32,355 nt of DNA from Bacteroidales bacterium (GTDB lineage: Bacteria > Bacteroidota > Bacteroidia > Bacteroidales > UBA932). Made by a program: the position numbers and the translations under genes. The stretch's first letter is position 1; each line of letters opens with the position of its first letter. Location of the stretch: assembly GCA_017962705.1 (NCBI GenBank), contig JAGCUV010000102.1, forward strand, positions 1 through 32,355, read 5' to 3'. The notes under the pieces are model-generated. The model was not told the origin of the DNA and ran no database searches. It saw nothing but the letters and a program-made list of their open reading frames with translations. Of this stretch, positions 27,111 through 32,355 are shown piece by piece.

Positions 27111-28421
27111 ATGAAAATCACAGAAAAAAAAGTTGATGAGCTCAACTACAAACTCAGTCTGAAAATCGGAAAGGAAGACTATGCGGAGAAGAAGAGAAAA
27201 ATGCTCGCTAAGATCCGTCGCGAGGCTGAATTGAAAGGATTCCGCAGGGGAATGGCCCCTGCCAGCCTGATCGAACGCCTTTATGGAGAGCGCGTGCTTT
27301 CGGATTGTATCAATGAATGCATTTCCGAGAATCTTACAGCCTATATCAAGGACCACAACCTCAAATTGATCGGTGAGCCTCTTCCGGAAGAAGGGCAGAG
27401 CATTGATTGGAATACGGATCCGATTGACATTACCTTTGAGTATGCCTTGCGTCCCGAAGTAAAATTGGAGTTCTCAGCCAAGGACGAACTTCCTTATTAT
27501 AACATTACGATTACCGAAGCGGCCAAGAAGAGTCTCAAAGAGTCCACGCTGAAGCAGTATGGTGAACTGACCGACGGCAAGAAGGCCGGTGAAGAGGATT
27601 TCATCATTGTGGATTTCGTCAACGGCGAGACCCGGGTGGAAGGTGCGTATGTCGCATTGCGCAATGTGTCGGCTGCGCTGAAGAGTTCCTTTGTGGGCTT
27701 GCAGGCGGGTGATGCATTGGATGTCAATGTCAAGGAGGCATTCGCCAACGAAACCGACCGTGCTTCGATGCTCAAGTGCACCAAAGATGAGTTGGCCAAG
27801 ATGGATCCGGTGTGGCACATGACGGTCAAGACCGTGAAGACCTTCGCCCCGGCCAAGATGAGCCAGGAAACCTACGACAAGGTGTTCGGAAAGGATGTCG
27901 TGCACACCGCCGAAGAATTTGATGCCAAGATGGAAGAGCGCCTGAACGCCGAATACCGCAGCGAAGCCGACTTCCGTTTCGATAGGGATGCCCAGGCTTA
28001 TTTGATCAAGAAAGCTGCTATCGCTTTGCCCGAAGCTTTCCTCAAACGCTGGATTCTGGTCAATAATGAGGGGAAATTCACGGCCGAAGAGATTGAAAAG
28101 GAATGGCCGGGATTCGTGGAGGATTTCAAATGGCAGATTGTACGGGACAACTTGATGGAGAAATTCAACCTGACAGTTACCGAAGCTGACCTGCTGGAGT
28201 CCGCCAAAGGATTTGCCGCCTACCAGTATGCGATGTATGGCTTGAGCAATGTTCCCGATGAACAGATTGAGTCTTTTGCCAAGAGCCTTTTGTCCCAGGA
28301 GCGCGAAAGCCGTCGCATCGAGGAGCAGGTGACCACGCGCAAAGTCATCGATGCGGTGAAGGGAGTCATTACGCTCAAGGCCAAGAAAATCACCCGCGAA
28401 AAATTCGCCGAGCTCAAATAA
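27111..28421 (+). CDS. tig: Trigger factor (ribosome-associated chaperone)
   Basis: This protein binds the ribosome exit tunnel and shields new chains. The 436-residue product has an N-terminal ribosome-binding domain, but the usual GFRxGK signature appears as GFRRGMAP (about 43-50). A reduced middle part (about 150-245) occupies the place of the peptidyl-prolyl isomerase domain, and a long helical C-terminal domain follows. The divergence in the middle fits Bacteroidota trigger factors as I know them. The position directly before clpP and clpX is the classical gene order and supports the call. It is separated from clpP by 2 nt. Confidence 0.92.
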   Translation: MKITEKKVDELNYKLSLKIGKEDYAEKKRKMLAKIRREAELKGFRRGMAPASLIERLYGERVLSDCINECISENLTAYIKDHNLKLIGEPLPEEGQSIDWNTDPIDITFEYALRPEVKLEFSAKDELPYYNITITEAAKKSLKESTLKQYGELTDGKKAGEEDFIIVDFVNGETRVEGAYVALRNVSAALKSSFVGLQAGDALDVNVKEAFANETDRASMLKCTKDELAKMDPVWHMTVKTVKTFAPAKMSQETYDKVFGKDVVHTAEEFDAKMEERLNAEYRSEADFRFDRDAQAYLIKKAAIALPEAFLKRWILVNNEGKFTAEEIEKEWPGFVEDFKWQIVRDNLMEKFNLTVTEADLLESAKGFAAYQYAMYGLSNVPDEQIESFAKSLLSQERESRRIEEQVTTRKVIDAVKGVITLKAKKITREKFAELK

Positions 28422-28423
28422 AT

Positions 28424-29095
28424 ATGAACGATTTCGATCTCTTTGCCCGCAGCACGAAAGGGATTTCCTCCCTGACGTTGCACGATTATCGCAGTGCCGT
28501 CGATGGCTACATCAACCCTTCCATCATCGAGGAGCGCAAGTTGAATGTGGCTGTCATGGATGTGTTCAGCCGCCTGATGATGGACCGTATCATCTTTTTG
28601 GGATTGCCGATTAACGATGATGTGGCCAATATCGTCCAGGCCCAGTTGCTGTACCTGGCCTCTACGGATGCGAAGGCCGACATTTCTTTGTATGTCAATA
28701 CGCCGGGCGGCGTGGTTTCCGCAGGCTTGGGCATCTATGATACGATGCAGTTGATTGAGCCTGATGTCGCTACGATTTGTACCGGTATGGCTGCTTCCAT
28801 GGGTTCCATCCTGCTCTGTGCCGGTGCCGAAGGCAAACGCTCGGCACTGCCCCATTCCCGGGTGATGATTCATCAGCCCCTGGGAGGGGTTAGCGGTCAG
28901 GCTTCTGACATCCTTATAGAAGCGAAAGAGATTGAAAAATGCCGCCAGGAGCTGGTTCAGATTTTGGCGGACCATTCCCATCAATCCTATGAAAAGGTGT
29001 TTGCCGATGCCGACCGCAACTACTGGATGACGGCGCAGGAGGCCTTGGAATACGGAATGATTGATAAGATTCTGGGCAAAAATAATAAGAAATAA
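28424..29095 (+). CDS. clpP: ATP-dependent Clp protease proteolytic subunit
   Basis: This is the barrel-forming serine protease that degrades proteins unfolded by ClpX. The 223-residue product has the nucleophile in MAASMGS (S125) and the catalytic His in SRVMIHQPLGG (H150). The oxyanion region NTPGG is also present. The expected catalytic Asp aligns with Asn199: the local sequence is DADRNYWMTAQEALEYG, against ERDRFLSAPEAVEYG in E. coli, with no gap up to H150. The replacement codon is AAC at 29009-29011. Asn occurs at this site in a few ClpP paralogues such as Listeria ClpP1. No second clpP is in the window. The N-terminal extension of about 20 residues may be a propeptide. Confidence 0.95.
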   Translation: MNDFDLFARSTKGISSLTLHDYRSAVDGYINPSIIEERKLNVAVMDVFSRLMMDRIIFLGLPINDDVANIVQAQLLYLASTDAKADISLYVNTPGGVVSAGLGIYDTMQLIEPDVATICTGMAASMGSILLCAGAEGKRSALPHSRVMIHQPLGGVSGQASDILIEAKEIEKCRQELVQILADHSHQSYEKVFADADRNYWMTAQEALEYGMIDKILGKNNKK

Positions 29096-29101
29096 GAAGT
29101 C

Positions 29102-30328
29102 GTGGCGGGTAAGAAAAATCATCATTGTTTTTGCTGCGGGCGCGATGAGTCGCAGGTACAATTCCTTCTGCAAGTGAAGGAGGGTTTTATCTGCGATACC
29201 TGTGTGACCGGCTTGTATTCATACCTTCAAGATGCCGGTGTGGCAAGCCCTGCCGTCAAGGCAAAGCCGAAGCCGGCCAAGCCGGCGGCTGAGTCCCGCA
29301 AGAAGCTGACCCCCAAGGCGATTCACGCGTACCTTGACCAATATGTCATCGGTCAGGACAGGGCGAAAAAGGTGTTGTCCGTGGCGGTGTACAACCACTA
29401 CAAGCGCTTGGAGAATAATCTGGATGCCACTGATTCCCAGGTGGAACTCGAGAAGTCCAACATCTTGCTGGCCGGTCCGACCGGTACGGGTAAGACTTTG
29501 TTGGCACGCAGCATCGCCCGTTTGCTCGATGTCCCGTTTACCATCGTGGATGCGACCGTACTGACCGAAGCAGGTTATGTGGGCGAGGATGTGGAGAGCA
29601 TTCTTTCCCGCCTGCTTGAACAGGCCGATTATGATGTGGCTCGTACCGAACGGGGCATCGTTTTCATTGATGAAATCGACAAGGTCGCCCGCAAGAGTGA
29701 CAATCCCTCCATCACCCGGGATGTCTCCGGTGAGGGGGTGCAGCAGGCAATGCTCAAACTCTTGGAGGGCAATGTGGTGAATGTCCCGCCCAAAGGAGGC
29801 CGCAAGCATCCCGAACAGGATTTCGTACATATCAATACGGAGAATATCCTCTTTATCTGCGGGGGCGCTTTCGAGGGGATTGAGCGTCGGATTGCCCAGC
29901 GTCTCAACACCCAGGTCATCGGTTTTGATTCGGCAGCCAAACAACAGGTGGACAAGGAGAATCTTTTGCAATATGTGTCCCAGGAGGACTTCCGGGCCTA
30001 TGGCCTGATTCCCGAAATCATCGGACGCTTGCCCGTGATTACCCATTTGGATCCTCTGGATGAGACCGCGTTGAAACGCATCTTGGTGGAGCCCAAGAAC
30101 GCCTTGGTCAAGCAGTACGAAAAGATGTTCGAGATGGACGGCAAGAAACTGGTTGTCGAACCGGAGGTGTTGGATTTGATTGTTAAAACTGCCGTGGAGA
30201 AGAAAGTTGGCGCGCGCGGGCTTCGGAGCATTTGTGAGAAAATCTTTACCGAGGCGATGTACGAGGCTCCTTCTTCGCAGCAGCCCGTCTATACCGTTAC
30301 TCTGGACTTTGCCCGCAAGGCGATATGA
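29102..30328 (+). CDS. clpX: ATP-dependent Clp protease ATP-binding subunit ClpX
   Basis: This is the hexameric AAA+ unfoldase that feeds substrates to ClpP. The 408-residue product has the N-terminal zinc-binding domain (C9, C12, C31, C34), Walker A GPTGTGKT (125-132), pore loop GYVG (158-161), Walker B VFIDEID (187-193), the RKH loop (234-236), and the ClpP-docking IGF loop (273-275). All key parts are present, so it should work with the neighbouring ClpP. The start is GTG at 29102, 6 nt after the clpP stop; no ATG keeps the zinc domain. It overlaps lnt by 4 bp (ATGA). Confidence 0.97.
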   Translation: MAGKKNHHCFCCGRDESQVQFLLQVKEGFICDTCVTGLYSYLQDAGVASPAVKAKPKPAKPAAESRKKLTPKAIHAYLDQYVIGQDRAKKVLSVAVYNHYKRLENNLDATDSQVELEKSNILLAGPTGTGKTLLARSIARLLDVPFTIVDATVLTEAGYVGEDVESILSRLLEQADYDVARTERGIVFIDEIDKVARKSDNPSITRDVSGEGVQQAMLKLLEGNVVNVPPKGGRKHPEQDFVHINTENILFICGGAFEGIERRIAQRLNTQVIGFDSAAKQQVDKENLLQYVSQEDFRAYGLIPEIIGRLPVITHLDPLDETALKRILVEPKNALVKQYEKMFEMDGKKLVVEPEVLDLIVKTAVEKKVGARGLRSICEKIFTEAMYEAPSSQQPVYTVTLDFARKAI

Positions 30329-32022
30329 AAAAGGCCCGGTGTCTGCTTTGGGCGCTGGCTTCTGCGGTGCTGCTGTCCATTCCTTTTCTGGTGCCCGGTA
30401 CCGGCCCGGTGATGCTGGTGGCTTTTTTGCCCCTGCTGTATCTGGAGCATCGGATGACGCTGGAAAAGCGTCCGCGCTTTTTCTTGTATGCCTGGCTGAG
30501 TTTTTCCCTTTGGAATTTCATCACGACTTTCTGGGTGTGCAACGCCACGATGGGCGGCGGCATCTTTACCGGATTTGCCAATGCCTTCAAAATGGCGCTG
30601 ATTTTCCAATTGTTCCATTGGAGCAAAAAGCGCTTGCGCGGGGTGTTGCCCTATCTTTTTCTGGCGGCGATGTGGCTGGCTTGGGAAAAGATATATTTCG
30701 TATCGCCCATTCCCTGGCCCTGGCTGGTGCTCGGCAATGCCTTTGCCGGGAGCATCGCCTGCGTGCAGTGGTATGAATGGACCGGCGTGTTGGGCGGCTC
30801 GCTTTGGGTGTGGGTTTTCAATCTGGGCTTGTTCGGCTTGCTGACGGCTCGTTATGGCGGGTCGTGGTCGCGTTTCAATCGCAAGGCGAAACTGGCGATG
30901 CTGACGGTGCTTCCTTTGCTGCTGCTGGTCCCGCTGGCTGTTTCGCTGGTCTTGTGGAATACGACAAAGGAAGAAGGGGAGGAGTTGGAGGTGCTCATCA
31001 GCCAGCCCAATTTCGACCCCTACGAGAAATTTGAGTTTTATACGCAGGCGGAGCAGAATGCTGTGTTGTCCCGTCAGATACGCGAGAATTTGCCGGCGGT
31101 TCTTGATAGTGCAGTGGCCGAGGGGGCTCGGCAGATAGCCCCTGTGCTGATTCTGGCCCCGGAGACTTTTACCTCCAGTCTCTGGATGAATGAACTTCGC
31201 GAAAATTCGACGGTGCATCAGTTTGCTTCGCTATTGAAAGATTATCCCTATGCTACCCTGCTGATGGGTGCTTCTTCTTACGAGCGCATTGTCAGCAAGG
31301 AACGTCCTTCGGCGACGGCCCGTCCGTTGCGGGAGGGATTGTGGTATGAGTCGCATAATTCGGCCCTGAGTCTGGATGCTGGCGCGTCCCGCCTCGATGT
31401 GTATCATAAGTCGCGGCTGGTTCCCGCCACCGAGAGCACCCCTTTCCCCACGCTGCTGGGGCGTTTTGACGACGAGGTGCTGGGCGGCGTGCTGGCCCGC
31501 TGCATCGGTCAGCCGGCGCCCTCGCTGCTGTATTGCTATGCGCCGTCCGGACCTTCTGCTACTGTGGGACTGGCTTTCGTTGGAGGGCCTGCCGCCTCGG
31601 GTAGCTCGGCTTCCGATATTCCGGTGGCGCCAATCATCTGCTATGAGTCCATCTTCGGCGACTATTGCCGGGAATTTGTGCAGTTGGGGGCCCAGTTGCT
31701 CTGTGTCATCACCAACGACGCCTGGTGGGGCGATACGCCCGGCTACCGGCAGCATCTGGATTATTCCCGCTTGCGGGCGGTCGAAACGCGTCGGGATGTG
31801 GCGCGCAGTGCCAATACGGGTATCAGCGCCTTCATCAACCAGCGGGGGGAAATCGTCGCTTCCACGCCCTGGTGGACGCGGGCTGTTTTGAAGGGGAAAG
31901 TCCACCTGAATACCCGCGAGACTTTCTTTGTCCGGCACGGGGATATCGTCGGTCGCGCCGCCACCTTTCTGTTCCTTTTGCTGCTGGCGCTCTGGCTGGT
32001 CCGCCTCCTCCCGAAGCGATAG
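30325..32022 (+). CDS. lnt: Apolipoprotein N-acyltransferase
   Basis: This inner-membrane enzyme adds the third acyl chain to lipoproteins. The 565-residue product has several N-terminal membrane segments (to about residue 215), a periplasmic nitrilase domain and a final membrane segment (about 545-560). The catalytic residues are visible: Glu in LAPETF, Lys in YHKSRLVP, and Cys in ICYESIFG. The conserved block NDAWWGDTPGYRQHL..SRLRAVETRRDVARSANTG is intact. It is slightly longer than usual because of inserts near EGARQIAP and the Ser/Gly-rich stretch before the Cys (FVGGPAASGSSASD). Its product would mature the many lipoproteins encoded at 4248-14053. It ends the run begun at gyrB. Confidence 0.95.
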   Translation: MKKARCLLWALASAVLLSIPFLVPGTGPVMLVAFLPLLYLEHRMTLEKRPRFFLYAWLSFSLWNFITTFWVCNATMGGGIFTGFANAFKMALIFQLFHWSKKRLRGVLPYLFLAAMWLAWEKIYFVSPIPWPWLVLGNAFAGSIACVQWYEWTGVLGGSLWVWVFNLGLFGLLTARYGGSWSRFNRKAKLAMLTVLPLLLLVPLAVSLVLWNTTKEEGEELEVLISQPNFDPYEKFEFYTQAEQNAVLSRQIRENLPAVLDSAVAEGARQIAPVLILAPETFTSSLWMNELRENSTVHQFASLLKDYPYATLLMGASSYERIVSKERPSATARPLREGLWYESHNSALSLDAGASRLDVYHKSRLVPATESTPFPTLLGRFDDEVLGGVLARCIGQPAPSLLYCYAPSGPSATVGLAFVGGPAASGSSASDIPVAPIICYESIFGDYCREFVQLGAQLLCVITNDAWWGDTPGYRQHLDYSRLRAVETRRDVARSANTGISAFINQRGEIVASTPWWTRAVLKGKVHLNTRETFFVRHGDIVGRAATFLFLLLLALWLVRLLPKR

Positions 32023-32034
32023 TTAACGAAAAAA

Positions 32035-32065
32035 TTTGGAGTTTCAAAAATTTTGCCTACCTTTG
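32035..32065 (+). promoter_or_regulatory. Consensus promoter of initiator tRNA-Met
   Basis: TTTG (32035-32038), 19 nt, then TACCTTTG (32058-32065), ending 10 nt before the tRNA. This is the cleanest match together with the gyrB promoter. Confidence 0.75.
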
Positions 32066-32075
32066 CAGTCCACAT

Positions 32076-32148
<73 letters not shown>

Positions 32149-32152
32149 CTCC

Positions 32153-32190
32153 AGAGGGTCGACTAAAAAGGGTCGGCCTCTTTTTGTTTT
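32153..32190 (+). terminator. Rho-independent terminator after tRNA-fMet
   Basis: AGAGGGTCGAC (32153-32163) pairs imperfectly with GTCGGCCTCT (32172-32181), and a T-rich run follows to 32190. It starts 4 nt after the tRNA end. Confidence 0.7.
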
Positions 32191-32355
32191 CGCCAGGCTC
32201 CGCTGCGGCGGCAACTTGCCTCTTCGAGGACTCCGCTCACTTCGTTCGCTTCGGCCCCTCCCATCGTCATCTTCGTCATCGCTTCGCGATAACTTGCTGC
32301 CGACGGGCCCCGCCCCCTGCCCGTGTCCGGGGGTGGACACGCCTCTCAGAGGCAA
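32191..32355. other. GC-rich stretch without a recognised gene
   Basis: I see no supported gene here. The stretch holds small inverted repeats: GTGTCC/GGACAC (32323-32340) and GCCTCT/AGAGGC (32341-32353). TTGCCTCT (32216-32223) is the inverse of the last 8 bases AGAGGCAA (32348-32355). The reverse-strand open frame through it also runs over the tRNA and looks spurious. The window ends before its nature is clear. Confidence 0.4.

Overview
This window reads as chromosomal DNA from a member of the Bacteroidota, most likely Bacteroidales. Several genes are preceded by the Bacteroidota -7 box TAnnTTTG, and two have a TTTG box exactly 19 nt upstream. Shine-Dalgarno sequences are mostly absent. The predicted surface proteins belong to families typical of Bacteroidales (DUF4493, PCMD, fimbrillin-like lipoproteins, DUF1573). 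I cannot name the genus. Coding density is very high, no stretch over 300 bases lacks a gene, and I see no insertion sequence, phage gene or CRISPR array.

Layout. (1) 7-3191: folC (-), a stand-alone, degenerate copy of the second half of purine enzyme PurL (+), and recR (-). (2) 3282-14053 (+): corA, an endonuclease/exonuclease/phosphatase-family lipoprotein, then seven tightly packed or overlapping envelope genes: a fimbrillin-like lipoprotein, two DUF4493 lipoproteins, a DUF4493-PCMD lipoprotein, two small outer-membrane barrels and a second PCMD lipoprotein. A hairpin closes the block. (3) 14075-16748: a DUF1573 protein (-), a divergent 56-residue ferredoxin followed 3 nt later by a miniature LysR-type regulator (+), and a convergent glutaminyl cyclotransferase (-). 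(4) 16779-18284 (-): tRNA-Val(TAC), nth and ftsE. (5) 18359-23095 (+): a 994-residue TPR protein and a plug-less outer-membrane barrel. (6) 23144-32022 (+): gyrB, a 7TM-HD phosphohydrolase, tig, clpP, clpX and lnt, nearly without gaps. (7) 32076-32148: initiator tRNA-Met, a terminator-like hairpin and a GC-rich end without a gene.

Main points of interest. The 5222-14053 block looks like one surface system: five lipoproteins and two barrels, with a duplicated PCMD module flanking the barrels. The protein at 1502-2509 appears to be a PurL-derived pseudoenzyme. gyrB carries an in-frame amber codon (565) although its reading continues perfectly afterwards. ClpP has Asn where the catalytic Asp is expected. 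The ferredoxin/mini-LysR pair could be a small redox-linked regulatory unit. All family calls were made by eye from remembered motifs, with no database search.
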